Positions 22,941 through 33,585 of a stretch of 64,000 nt of DNA are shown here, piece by piece. The notes below the pieces were generated by a model that did not search any database, was not told the origin of the DNA, and saw nothing but the letters and a program-made list of their open reading frames with translations. The stretch spans positions 248,001 through 312,000 of the forward strand of contig JAFISE010000006.1 in assembly GCA_022560025.1 (NCBI GenBank). The letters run 5' to 3'. Within the stretch, counting starts at the first letter, position 1; every line of letters begins with the position of its first letter. The position numbers were made by a program, and so were the translations under genes. The stretch comes from Stagonosporopsis chrysanthemi (taxonomy: Eukaryota; Ascomycota; Dothideomycetes; Pleosporales; Didymellaceae).

Positions 22941-24075
22941 ATGTCGGCCACCGGCCCTGGAGACAAGTCGGTCCCGGTTCTCAAGGACCTGACTATCGAC
23001 AACATCACCGAGAACGTGGTGCGCATCAACTCGCAATGCTCCGATCCAAGGCTGAAGTACATCATGGAGCGCCTGGTTTCGCACCTCCATGACTTTGCGC
23101 GCGAGACACGCCTGAGCTTTGACGAATGGATGGCGGGCATCCAGTTCCTCACTCAGGTGGGGCAAATATGTACAGACGTGCGGCAGGTAAACAATCCCTA
23201 CACCTGCTCTTCGTCTGCCTAGTGCCTCTGCTGAACACTCCAGGAATTCATCCTCCTCTCAGACGTAGTGGGGCTTTCGCTCCTCGTAGACTCGATCGAC
23301 CACCCCAAACCCTCTCACTCCACCGAAGGCACAGTCCTCGGCCCATTCCACACCCATGACGCTCCCGCTGACTCTAACGGCTTCTCCATCTCCGCCGACC
23401 CCAATGGCAACCCGCTACTCGTCCTGTGCACCGTCAAGTCTACTACCGGCGACCCGGTGGCTGGCGTGAAGATCGATGTCTGGGAGACGGATAGCCACGG
23501 CAAGTACGACGTGCAGTACGACGACCGAGGCACCAAGGCCGATGGCCGCGCTGTGATACAAAGTGACGAGCAGGGCGTGTTCTGGTTCCATGCCATTGTT
23601 CCCGTTCCGTACCCGATCCCGAATGATGGGCCAGTGGGGAAATTGTTAGAGAAACTGGGTAGGCATTGTTGGAGACCGAGTCACATGCATTTCATGTTTG
23701 AGAAGGAGGGGTTTGATCATCTTGTGACGTGAGTGAGCCCTCTCCTGCTGTACCGATACACTCCATGGGTCTTGAGAATGCTAATGTCGTGGTTGCAGAG
23801 CGCTGTACATCCGCGGCTCCGACTATGAGACTTCAGACGCAGTGTTTGGCGTCAAGGACTCGCTGATCGTTGCGTTGGATACCGTGACGCCCGAGCAGGC
23901 GAAACAGTATGATGTCAAAGAGGGCACAAAGCTGCTGACGTACGACTTCGTGCTCGTCACGGACGAAGAGACGAAAAAATTGCGCCATGAAGAGGCGGCA
24001 AAAGCTATGAAGTCTCTTGGCCGCGAGCAGGGCATGACGATCATCAATGGTGTACCAGTGCCCGACGTAGATTGA
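22941..24075 (+). CDS. Intradiol ring-cleavage dioxygenase (catechol/hydroxyquinol type)
   Basis: Three exons (22941..23186, 23244..23728, 23799..24075) give 335 residues. The N-terminal helical dimerisation domain (SQCSDPRLKYIMERLVSHLH) is followed by the intradiol core. The four expected Fe(III) ligands are present with canonical spacing: Tyr170, Tyr205 (VPYPIP), His229 and His231 (RPSHMHF). GTVLGPFHTHDAP and VWETDSHGKYD also match. The enzyme opens catechol or hydroxyquinol between the two hydroxyls with O2, giving muconates or maleylacetate, in cytosolic aromatic catabolism. The long N-terminal domain fits catechol or hydroxyquinol 1,2-dioxygenase better than protocatechuate 3,4-dioxygenase; choosing between these two needs a phylogeny. 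The start follows a 65-codon upstream ORF that may limit translation. Confidence 0.92.
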
Positions 24076-24231
24076 ATGACGATGTAAAGGATGAATGAAC
24101 GAATGAATAAATGCATCTATTGACCAACAGCAAATACATTGGGGCAAACATTTCGAAGGCCCCGGGTATATGGAAAGGAGCAAAGCACAGCTTAAACACA
24201 ACCACCAAAACCTCCTCACTCTTATCCCCCT

Positions 24232-25527
24232 TCAGTCGTCAATGCCGATCTCTCCCCTTAGAAACGCCTTGACCTTGTCCCCCCAAACGACCTTCCTCTT
24301 ATATACCCTTATCAGCGGTGCACTCCCCGTCCCCATCCCATCAATAGCCTCACACAGCGCCTCGCCACTCCCGTCATCCCTCAACTCCTGGATCGGATAC
24401 TGATACGTCTTGAACGCGAAAACCACCGCCCGCGACTGCGGCAGGCGATGCAACGTCTGCCTCTCACACCTGACATAGGTTGTCCTCAAATCGACCTTTT
24501 TCGCCTCCCCACCCCCCTCCTTACCTTCCTTACTCCCACCACTCCTCACCTCCTCCTCGGTAGCATGATTGCCCTGCATACAGAACCAGTCGCCGCTCGT
24601 CGAAACGGACCAATTCCAGCGCTTCACGACCCTGCCCACCTCCAGCGCCGCGAAGAAGCGGTCCATGCTCTTCTCCAGCTTCTGCGCGTAGTGCGGCACC
24701 GGCCCGTGGATCGCCGCAAGCAGCAGCCCGAGCTTCGAGCGCGTCCGGAACCCGGACGGGAAGCATGTCACGTAGGCTTCGAGGCGGTATTTTCCCGCGT
24801 CGCCGGGGGCTGGGCTGGGGAGCAGTACGAGGAACTCGGTGTCGATGTTGGAGCCGAGGAGTTCGAGGGCGTGGGTTGGGTTGGAGGGGGCGAGAGGGAG
24901 TGTTTCGCCGGTTGCGGTGTTGAAGAGGCCTGTGGCAGTCGGAGTGTAGATTTTCGGGAAGCGGGCCGGGAGGTAGGTTTGCGTAAGCCAGGTGTAGAGC
25001 TCGAGGATGGCGGGAGTGGCGCGAGGGTTGTGGCCGATGACTTCGTGGTGTTGGGTTGCTATGAGGTTGCGGCGGAGGGCGATGCGGGAGTGATAGGTTT
25101 TGTCCATGGTAATCAGGTCGGAGAGGGTTGTGTTTTCGATGGCTGGAGAGAAGATCAGAGATAAGGGAGGGTTGGGAAGTTGAGTTAGACGCACCCATAG
25201 TCATGTGGAATTTGGGCTTGAACGGGCGGGCTTTGATGGGCTCTTCGGCATCGAGGTCGAAGTCGTCGAGGGGTACAATATCGTAGTAGGCATCTTCTGG
25301 GTTTGTAATCGGAGCCTTCGAACCTCCTTTGGCATAGAGTCGGCGTGATTGTGGTGATTTCTAGTACTTTTATAAGTCTCTGCGAGATATGTTCGTTCAG
25401 ACCGGCAAGGTACCTTGGTATATTTTCCAACAGCACTGCTGAGCAACGTCAGTGATGCCGCTGCAAGGAACAGCAACCCCATCGGGTAGGCCGTGCTGAT
25501 GAGGTCAAAAAAGATAGTCATATCCAT
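24232..25527 (-). CDS. DUF3445 / HRQ-family heme-oxygenase-like protein
   Basis: Three exons, complement(24232..25142, 25195..25315, 25414..25527), give 381 residues. An N-terminal membrane anchor (YPMGLLFLAAASLTLLSSAV) is followed by KARPFKPKFHMTM, then LITMDKTYHSRIALRRNL, RFPKIYTPTATGLFN, VTCFPSGFRTRSKLG, IHGPVPHYAQKLEKSMDRFF and ERQTLHRLPQSRAVVFAFKTY, in the order typical of the DUF3445/HRQ family. Bacterial relatives are heme-dependent oxidative N-demethylases; the fungal function is not established. The His-Arg-Gln motif that names HRQ proteins is not obvious here, only RQTLHRLP. The first intron acceptor (TTCGAAG) was chosen because it keeps the frame and is the least certain junction. 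A start 26 codons upstream is also possible. Confidence 0.75.
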
Positions 25528-26504
25528 GTCTTGAGCTATTGATGCAGACCAGAAGGGTTTGTCGGAAGGGCTAAGGTGGTATATGTGTTGGTCGTCAATC
25601 AACACTTTACCATTAATCCGTCGAGACAGCCTCGGAATGATGTCTGAGTCAAGATAACACTAGACGCGGGAAACGCCTTGTGGTTGTTGGTACTTGGGAT
25701 CGGATTGCCTAGTGTAGGCTAAACCCCGCGTTTGGTAGGTGACAAGTTGACCTTCGGGAGGCTAGCCGATCGCCACCCAGGTTCATGCGAGATGGTGTAT
25801 CACTGATGAACGAAGGAATCTCTTGGGATCAGTTGATCCGGTCTAGAAATGTAGTAATCGCGTATAACCTCTGCTGTGCTCTCTTGCCTGGTGACACAAC
25901 CTGGACCGGGGAAGCTTACATCCTGTCCCTGTCAAAGCCGAGTCGTACGCTGATTGTAGATTGCAGATGGGCGTCTACGGCGCCCGTGAAGAGTGATGTC
26001 GACAGTGCTTGATGATTGTGCGGTCTTCTCATCTTGGCCATCGTAGATGTTTGATGATGTCGAATGCTAGGATTTGTGCGAATACGAGGTTCTTCCGGCA
26101 GCGCATTGATTCAGATGCTGGTACCAGTGGGGGTTAGGTGAATATGCGTGTAGCTGAGCCGTATCGGTCGGTGTGTTTGGATTATTATTTCCTGCGTCCA
26201 GATGGTACGTACAACTCTGCTGCCCGTCAACTGTCAACCAACAGCATATCACACATTACTGGAACATGTCTGGGCTTCTGAAAATGTGATTCGCTCCGTC
26301 TCCAGATTAAAAACATAGGTGTTTTAAAACATAACCTACATATACAAGTCATACAGTATCCAAGCGTGAAAGCCATCCCTAGTGCAACGTGTTGCTGCAA
26401 AATAGAAGCACATAGTCTATCGTTTACAATCATGCTCACGCTAAAAGCAGGTCGTTCGTTCGCACGAGGCGGCGATGGTTGTGGCGGTGCGCATGGAAGC
26501 GCAT
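25528..26504. other. Intergenic spacer
   Basis: 977 bp between the DUF3445 start and the RER1 stop. AT-rich near 26.3 kb. No coding or RNA signal seen. Confidence 0.5.
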
Positions 26505-27221
26505 TTAGCCCGAGGCACCGGGATAGCGTGTCTTGCCCACGGTGAAGGGGACGTATCGGTACTTGATCATGTGCTGGATCTGTCGGCGCACTGGAAAGAG
26601 CCGGTTAGATAGTGCGCAAACGTTGGTGGCTGCAATACTCACTGGTCAGGCAGAACAGAATCAGCCAGTACACGACCAGAACAGGCCAGAAGACAGGCAG
26701 GTTGAAGATCTCGAACCAGCTGCAGAAGAATCCAATAGCGATGGCCTTGGTCGTCGAGTACCAGAACTTGAACTCTGGGAGACGGCGCACAAACGGCCTG
26801 AACTCCTGGTCCTCCTTGGTGGGGAGACCACTAGCATTTCCGTCCTCCATGCCCTCGTCCTGCTCTAGCGCAGGGTCGAACTTGGGCGAGAGGAAGGCGA
26901 GGAACAGGTTGAGCAGGTAGATGCCGAGCGAGTAGGCGACAATGTACCAGCCTTGGGCGACGAAGATGCGAAGCGCGAACAGGAGGAGCAGCACTGCGGT
27001 GCCGATCCATCTGTATGTGTTGTAAGGTGTGGACTTGTCGAGATAAGCCTGGAACATCTGCTCTACATTAGTCACTGCTTGCTATCTCCTCTTCGTCTTG
27101 CTCGAAAAGCGAACATTGCAGCACAGAAGGAAAATGCGCAAGGCAGCCAACGTACCCTGCCATATTTCGATGTCTGCGCTGTGACAGATGCGAAAGGGGT
27201 ATCGGGCTCGGGGGAGTCCAT
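26505..27221 (-). CDS. RER1: Rer1, Golgi-to-ER retrieval receptor
   Basis: Three exons, complement(26505..26590, 26643..27060, 27156..27221), give 189 residues, the usual Rer1 length. Conserved blocks run in order: YLDKSTPYNTYRWIGT, the first hydrophobic pair (ALRIFVAQGWYIVAYSLGIYLLN), FLSPKFDP, FRPFVRRLPEFKFWYS, the second pair (FFCSWFEIFNLPVFWPVLVVYW) and the tail MRRQIQHMIKYRYVPFTVGKTRY. Rer1 is a four-pass Golgi membrane protein that recognises polar residues in transmembrane segments and returns escaped ER proteins in COPI vesicles. The last exon starts inside the Met codon of TMRRQ. The gene shares a 365-bp divergent promoter with the enoyl-CoA hydratase. Confidence 0.95.
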
Positions 27222-27586
27222 CGTTGCAGCAGAGTCGGTAGCAGGTCGGGAGGCGACGGTTGTGGGTGCGTTCAGCAGTGCAGTGGCAGAGAGGAAGGCT
27301 GGTTGTTGGGGGCGACGTTGTTGAGGCGACACCTGTCAGGAAAGTTGCGCTGCGCGTTTGCGCGAGGCTGAGCGACCATCTGGAAGGCCAGCTACTCGCG
27401 GACTAGGGCGAACGCGAACCAGCGGCAGGTGGAAGCGAGCAGGCAAGCAAGGTCCGCGTTCTAATGACATAGCCGAGGCTGCCGAAGCTATGCGGGAGCT
27501 CCAACTTGTCTGAATGCGAACGCAGAACGCACATTGAGAACTCGGCAACCTCGTTCGGGCCTTGACTCCAGCACATTCACGTCGTC
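27222..27586. promoter_or_regulatory. Bidirectional promoter of RER1 and enoyl-CoA hydratase
   Basis: 365 bp between divergent start codons with no other gene. No TATA box recognised; probably a housekeeping divergent promoter. Confidence 0.5.
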
Positions 27587-28552
27587 ATGCAAGCCTTCAG
27601 ATCGAAAGCGAGAGCTGCCTCGCAGTTCAGGTCTACTGGCCTCCCCAGGTTCTACTCGACCCAGAAGAGCTACGAGCACTTGCTTGTCTCGACACCAAAG
27701 CCAGGTGTAGGATTCAGTACGCCACTCCCCTCCTAGCAATGCATCGAGTATTTGAAAAAAAAACATACGCGAATCACTCGAGGACAATCTTCACACAAGC
27801 AGACGTCACTGACAATTGTAGTTCAGCTCAACCGCCCCAAAGCCCTCAATGCACTATGCACCCCGCTTATCCTCGAGCTTAACAAAGCCCTGCGCGACTT
27901 CCAAGCCGACAAGTCCATCGGCGCCATCGTCCTGACCGGCTCGGAGAAGGCGTTCGCGGCGGGCGCAGACATCAAGGAAATGAAGGACCTCACTTTCAGC
28001 GCCGCATACGGCAACGACTTCATCGAGACATGGTCGGACCTCGTCACGTTCCTCAAGAAGCCGCTCATCACGGCCATCAACGGCTATGCGCTCGGAGGAG
28101 GCTGCGAACTCGCCATGATGGGCGACATCCTGTATGCAGGACCCAAGGCCGTCTTTGGCCAGCCGGAGATCAAGCTAGGCGTCATTCCTGGCGCGGGCGG
28201 CTCGCAGCGTCTCACTAAGGCGATTGGCAAGGCAAGGGCTATGGAGACAATCCTCACTGGTGACAACATCTCGGCGAAGCAGGCTGGCGAGTGGGGTCTG
28301 GTTGCAAAGGTGTTCGAGACGCCTGAGGCGGCTGTCGATGGCGCTATTGCCACAGCAGAGAAGATTGCAGGGTTCAGTCAAATCGCCGTCAAGGCTGCTA
28401 AGGAGGTCGTCAACAAGAGCCAGGATCTCGGTGTTCGGGAAGGCGTCGAGTATGAGAGGAGAGTGTTCCATGGCTTGTTTGGCAGCCAGGACCAGAAGAT
28501 TGGCATGACAGCTTTCGCTGCAAAGGCCAAAGCTGAATGGAAGAACGAGTAA
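27587..28552 (+). CDS. Mitochondrial enoyl-CoA hydratase
   Basis: Two exons (27587..27716, 27822..28552) give 286 residues, joined as KPGVGF/IQLNRPKALNAL. The first 25 residues (MQAFRSKARAASQFRSTGLPRFYS) are Arg/Ser-rich without acids, a classical mitochondrial presequence. The crotonase fold is clear: GSEKAFAAGADIKEM (oxyanion loop), ALGGGCELAMMGD with the first catalytic Glu, and FGQPEIKLGVIPGAGGSQRL with the second. Both glutamates that act on water in crotonase are kept, so true hydratase activity is expected: 2-enoyl-CoA to 3-hydroxyacyl-CoA in matrix beta-oxidation or branched-chain amino-acid breakdown. The donor GTACGC was chosen because it restores the conserved GVGxIQLNRP join. An A9 run lies inside the intron. 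Confidence 0.93.
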
Positions 28553-28787
28553 ATTAGTCGCGTGTCATCAACCAGCAATACTATGAGCAAACTATCCACT
28601 GCCACAGAAGGCTAGTCATGGCAATACCCGTGCCTCGGTAGCTCCCGCCGAGACATAGGGCTTATCTTATCCTCCACGCGAGCTGTGCGCGTGATTGACG
28701 TGGGGCTAGCCTCTAATATACCTCACCACGACATGTACTTATCATGCACCAGTAAAACCTCACTGTACACTGCTTGCAGTCTCCGCG

Positions 28788-30686
28788 ATGGAAGAAGCCC
28801 CTTGGCTACGCGATGTTCTCCGCTTCGCACTCACAGCAACGCCCTCGACACCTGCGCCTTGGGATACCGCCGCTGCCGGAGGCAAGCTCGTCGACCCTGA
28901 TGATCCGGGCAAAGACCCACGATTTCGCAAGCTCGTCGAGGCGATCCTGTTCGGGCGGCGATTTCTCAAGACGTACAATCTGGTGTTGCTAGGTGTTTTG
29001 CTGGTCTTCACGGCATGGCACTGGGGCGAGAAGCTCGTGCTTCGGAGACGAAGCACACAGGTCGCTGTCCTGACCGCGGAGGAAGAGGCGTGGAGTAGCT
29101 CGAGCAGCACGATTGAGGGGGATGTGACGCCGCCTGCACGAGTGAAGAAGGGTAATGGCGATGCAGAGACCAACCCCTTGCTGGGTGCAAAGCCGCGGGT
29201 GAGGAGGAGTGTTGTCTGGATGCCATACTATGCCCTGAAGGCAGCACTGCAGTATCAACCCCCGCCGATCCCGATTGTGAATAAGACGCTGCCGACAAAT
29301 GGACTGTCGTTGCTTGTACTTGCCTGGATTGGGTTGATCTTGTTCTACAATCTCTATCGCATGCCGTTGTCGTTCTTCTACCTCTTTGTATTCGCGGACC
29401 GCTGCGGAATCGTCTTCATCTCGAATCTACCGCTGCTGTATCTCCTTGCTGCGAAGAACCAGCCCATCAAGCTCCTCACTGGCTATTCGTATGAGAGTCT
29501 CAACGTCTTCCACAGGCGCGTTGGAGAGGTCATGTGTCTCGAAGCTTTCTTGCACTTTCTAGGCATGGTCGTGGTCTGGTATGGAATGCTCCGACATCTG
29601 GGGTTCACACTGGCCAAGTTCCTGTTCAACCGTGTGGTACTCCTCGGGCTGGCAGCCTTCATCGCCTACGAGCTGATATACTTCACGTCTCTCGGCAGCT
29701 TCCGCCAACGGTGGTACGAGATCTTCCTGGCTCTGCATATCGTCTTGCAAGTAGCTGGGCTGGTGTTCCTCTGGTTCCATCACTACACTTCTCGTCCGTA
29801 CGTTGGCATCTCGCTTGCCATCTTCCTTATCGATCGCCTGGTGTACCGGCTATGGCTGAAGTCTAGCACGCACGACGCCATTCTCACTGTCATGGAAGAC
29901 GACGAGACTATACTGCTGTCATCGAACTGGGAAGTGAGCACCCGCTCCCCCAGCTTGCGTTTGATTTCACACAGCATGAAGCATGGCTGGGCGCCCAACG
30001 AGCACATCTTCATATCAGTACCTGCACTGTCCCGGAAACACGCACTGCAATCGCACCCCTTCACCATCTTCTCCGCTGCTCCGAACACTCACCGTATCAC
30101 CCAAGACGAACAAGGCAAGCACGCATGGTTTACCCTCCTCATTCGCGCCCAGGCCGAAGCTGGCTTCACAAAACAGCTGCTAAACTACGCACGCACGCAC
30201 ACGCAGACCCGCATCCGCCTCGACGGTCCATATGGGTCTTCGCACGCCCTTGATCTCCTTCGCTCATCATCAACAGCAGTTCTTGTCGCTGGCGGCTCGG
30301 GCATCGCAGTCGCATACCCGCTTATCTACGCCTTACTGCAGCCCTCACCCAATGACCCCGAGTCCGCGCTAGCCAAGTCAGACAGAAAAGTCAAGCTGCT
30401 GTGGATTACACACTCTCCGTCCCACCGCCTCTGGATCCCAGAAGACAAGCTCAAGGAGCTGCGGGAGTGGGGTCTCGAGGTGCTCATTACGCCACCAACT
30501 GCGCTTGCAGGACGGCCTGATGTACGTGGTGTGTTGAACGAGTGGATGGATGCTGAGGCGTACGGCAAGACTGGTGTTGTTGTGAGCGGACCGGACGGGC
30601 TAGTTCGAGATGTGAGGAATGCCTGTGCGAGGCAGATGTGGACAGGAAGGGATGTCGACCTGGCAGTGGAGAAGTTTGGGTGGTAG
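28788..30686 (+). CDS. Ferric/cupric reductase, FRE family
   Basis: A single exon of 632 residues. After an extracytoplasmic N-terminus there are several hydrophobic segments with two heme-ligand His pairs: NVFHRRVGEVMCLEAFLHF near 240-255 and ALHIVLQVAGLVFLWFHHY near 316-331. The FAD-binding SHPFTIFS motif is near 422, and the NADPH-binding GPYGSS and VLVAGGSGIA motifs are near 480 and 500, with a C-terminal VVVSGPDGLVRDVR. This is the full flavocytochrome order. Such enzymes move electrons from cytosolic NADPH to external Fe(III) or Cu(II) before uptake. I see no classical cleavable signal; the first helix is at about residue 65. No GATA-type iron-regulator site was examined closely enough to claim regulation. 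Confidence 0.93.
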   Translation: MEEAPWLRDVLRFALTATPSTPAPWDTAAAGGKLVDPDDPGKDPRFRKLVEAILFGRRFLKTYNLVLLGVLLVFTAWHWGEKLVLRRRSTQVAVLTAEEEAWSSSSSTIEGDVTPPARVKKGNGDAETNPLLGAKPRVRRSVVWMPYYALKAALQYQPPPIPIVNKTLPTNGLSLLVLAWIGLILFYNLYRMPLSFFYLFVFADRCGIVFISNLPLLYLLAAKNQPIKLLTGYSYESLNVFHRRVGEVMCLEAFLHFLGMVVVWYGMLRHLGFTLAKFLFNRVVLLGLAAFIAYELIYFTSLGSFRQRWYEIFLALHIVLQVAGLVFLWFHHYTSRPYVGISLAIFLIDRLVYRLWLKSSTHDAILTVMEDDETILLSSNWEVSTRSPSLRLISHSMKHGWAPNEHIFISVPALSRKHALQSHPFTIFSAAPNTHRITQDEQGKHAWFTLLIRAQAEAGFTKQLLNYARTHTQTRIRLDGPYGSSHALDLLRSSSTAVLVAGGSGIAVAYPLIYALLQPSPNDPESALAKSDRKVKLLWITHSPSHRLWIPEDKLKELREWGLEVLITPPTALAGRPDVRGVLNEWMDAEAYGKTGVVVSGPDGLVRDVRNACARQMWTGRDVDLAVEKFGW

Positions 30687-30982
30687 ACATAAGGGGGTTC
30701 AGCATTTGAAGAGGTAGATGGTATTGAACATCCAGATTTCATTGAGCGTTCCAGCGGCGTTATACAGAAATACACAATATATGCTACCTGTCTAGGCGCA
30801 TGGCGTCTGATTATTCTCATATCTGGGCGATATCGAGTGCAAGGTCTCCGTCATACTGGACCATAGTATGTGAGACCGTCTATATCAACCCTTGCTGATT
30901 GTAGAAAAGTGATCGCCGAGTATGCCGATGCACATGAAGCTACGCGAAGACTGTTGTCGACGACCGATCCGTAGAATTAGCT

Positions 30983-31393
30983 CTAAGCACTGCCGTTCTT
31001 AGGGTTCTCAGGCGACGCCTTCCACTACACAGGTTTGTTAGTCAACAGCCACCATTGTGCTCGGCAAGATACATACGCGCTTGCCCAGCATCTTCTGCTG
31101 CTCTGGAAAAGGCAAGTCCTTGCACTCGTCGTCACCACGGTGAGCCTTGACTATGCACGATCGTTAGCAGCACGCCCCTCGAATACAGCTCGTAATGCCA
31201 GCCCAATCAGCGAGTATCACTCACAGTAAGCGTGCATCTTCCGCAGAGCCAGCTTCGCCTTCTGGGTATGTCTGGAGCCGTCGTTCTTGGGCTTCTTCTT
31301 CTGGGCAGGCTTCTTGACGCCGCTGTTGGTGGACTTAAGGGCGGTGTCGTCGATGGCTGCTGGTGAGGTAGGTGGGGAAGTGGCAGGTGGCAT
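30983..31393 (-). CDS. Small basic protein, unknown family
   Basis: Three exons, complement(30983..31025, 31077..31150, 31225..31393) with the last exon beginning at TGG (30983..31024), give 94 residues. The product has a Pro/Ser/Thr-rich start (MPPATSPPTSPAAIDD), a Lys-rich middle (VKKPAQKKKPKNDGSRHTQKAK) and a compact end (LALRKMHAYFKAHRGDDECK, FPEQQKMLGKRWKASPENPK). The KMLGKRWKAS stretch recalls the third helix of HMG-box proteins, but the rest of an HMG box is missing, so I do not call it one. Good splice signals (GTGAGT and GTATGT donors, CTAAC branch points) support a real gene. Nuclear location is a guess from the basic charge. It sits between the ferric reductase (convergent) and DAP1. 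Confidence 0.75.
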
Positions 31394-31885
31394 TGAGGCA
31401 GATGTCTTGGTAATGGTGTGCTGGCGAAGGGCAAAGTGATAGCGAAGATTGAGAGCTGAAGAGTGGGTTGGAAGCTGGAGAGTGAGAGAATGGGTTTTCG
31501 AGAAGTGATCTAGATGTGGCGGCTTGCCGAGCTTTGGTGGTGAGGTGAGGCCAGGCAGAACTGGCAGGCGCGCTTGCCTGGATGGGATGTGACGATAATG
31601 AACCTTCCACGTCGAATATGGTGCGCCGTGTCTATGGAACGTCAGATGCATGGCCTTGAATCTACTTGTTGGACGTGGTTATTTCGACAACCGCTCGATA
31701 GTGCAGGTTTACAAATATGGGTTCTGTGTTGACATTTCACGCTGGCTATACTATCGTTGATCCCGATATTTTGTACTCTGCCACAGTAGCCTCCATGTTA
31801 GTTCTTTTTCCCTGCTCCAACCATCTTATATGCTTTTGCACATCCTTCAACCGCTCGTGTTACCATCACTCAAAACCTCGATTGT
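31394..31885. other. Intergenic spacer
   Basis: 492 bp between the small basic protein's ATG and the DAP1 stop; promoter or leader of the former plus DAP1 3' UTR. Open frames here are not protein-like. Confidence 0.5.
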
Positions 31886-32507
31886 TCATTGCTGTGCTTT
31901 AGCAGCCTCGGCCTCGGGGCTACCGACAGCCACCAGCTTACCAACAACCAGATACTTCTCGCTGAACCTTTCTTCCCACCCACGCATGGCCTCGATCTGC
32001 TCATCGTCAAGATCTTGGAGAGTATCTAGAGGTCCGTCGAGATCCTTGGTCAGCATGTCCTCGTCGAAGCTACCGCATGCAAGACCTCGACTCGCGTCGC
32101 GGCCAGCGAAGTTTGCATAAGGGCCGCCTGGACCGTAGAAGTTGCGTCCAGACGTCACGTCAAAGACACGGCCACGAACCCCCAGATACACCGGCATGCC
32201 ATTTTGTCCATTGTAGGGGAAGAGCTCGGGTGGGGTAAAGGTCCGAAAAACGGTTGGCGGCGGAGCACGCGGCAAGGTCTGCGGAGTCGACGGCTTCAGG
32301 CGTAGATAGACGATGAAGACGAAAAGGGAGATGAGAACGAGGTTGATGGGCGTCACTGGCGAAGAGCTAGGTCGACAAGGTCAGAGCGGTTTCTGGGTGA
32401 ATCGGGGGATTCGATCTGCTTACGCGTATGCCGCCGGAGGCTCAATAGTTGCTACGTTATGTTAGCTTCAGTCAGCGATTCAGACGAAACCTCCTACCTT
32501 CAGCCAT
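31886..32507 (-). CDS. DAP1: Dap1-like heme-binding protein (MAPR/PGRMC family)
   Basis: Three exons, complement(31886..32366, 32424..32451, 32498..32507), give 172 residues; the first two exons are only 10 and 28 nt. A single N-terminal membrane helix (PINLVLISLFVFIVYLRL) is followed by a cytochrome-b5-like domain: FTPPELFPYNGQNGMPVYLGVRGRVFDVTSGRNFYGPGGPYANFAGRDASRGLACGSFD in the genome, matching the MAPR pattern with its Tyr heme contacts (FYGPGGPY). Dap1 binds heme and supports cytochrome P450 enzymes of sterol synthesis such as Erg11 at the ER. Residual doubt concerns only the microexons, which are supported by intact GT-AG signals and phase agreement. Confidence 0.92.
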
Positions 32508-33585
32508 CTTCACTCGACGGTGGGTGTGGTGGTGTGATCAAAGGATGGTGCTGAATGTAGTGTTGTAATGGCGGGTTTCACGGAGCTTTGGAGGGGACTA
32601 TCTCGGCGAATGATGCATGCAACCACGGATGCTGACAGCTCTGAGCCTGACTCGTGCATGTCGTGGGTCGATGGTCATGCTCCATTAGAGACTTCACAAT
32701 CCTTCGAATTCCTTTTTAGCCCAAGGTCTCAACGTGGACTGAGATTGAGCGACGTCTCAATCCCTCGGAGTCGTGTGCTTGATGAGTATGGCCTCGCCGG
32801 CCGAGGAGCAGGCTCAGGTATTGGTTGTGGCAGCTGACAACAAACATTCCTGCGACTTCACTACCCGGCAACGCGTTAGACTTCTATCACCGCCTCTGAG
32901 CATTCGTAGACAGCTCTTTCGCACATCCTCACCGCACTTACTTCCAAGCACTTGCGCAACTCAGGGTTGTGTGGCCACGATCCACATTCGCGCTCGGGCG
33001 ATACCTGAAACACTGCTACTTCGTCTGAAACGCGGGAGAGCGATTCATTTCGGCTTGCTCGGTTGGCTCTCATTCGCCAATGGTGTGTCCTTACCAGCAC
33101 GGTCGAAACATTTACACTCACGCTGGCCGAACCACTGCAGGCGCTTCTGTACGAAGGTGAAGCAGTGACAACGAGTGATAGCTGCGCCGCGGCCTTGAAA
33201 GCTGGGCTGCGCCTCCTGAGCCAACACAACAAACAAACGGGGCGACTTCTTCTTTCAGGTGGCCCTGCACCACGAGTCTCGTGCTTACTGACCTCGAAAC
33301 TCCTTCTACCAGCAATTTGACGCACCTTCCTGTACCAACAACAACAAACAGCAGCCTCACAACGCCTTCTGTAGCAGTGTTTTCTAGTTGGTATGTATTC
33401 CACTCTTGTTTACTGCTTCTCCCCCACCATCATCTCCAACGTGCGCGTGCTTGTACCACCCTTATCCTTGAGCATCCCTACCTGCCGACTTTCCCACTCG
33501 TTCGCGCATCTACTTGCGTATTGGCCATTTGGTTCCTCCAGCTTTCGAGTCGCACAACGTTAGCAGCCGCTACACCACATTCAAC
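32508..33585. other. Intergenic, promoters of DAP1 and the Pmp3-like gene
   Basis: 1078 bp between divergent starts. The last 250 bp are C/T-rich and resemble a leader. No coding exon recognised. Confidence 0.5.

Noticed and set aside
28685..28900. A short frame overlapping the ferric reductase start
   Set aside because: Out-of-frame shadow of the reductase N-terminus.
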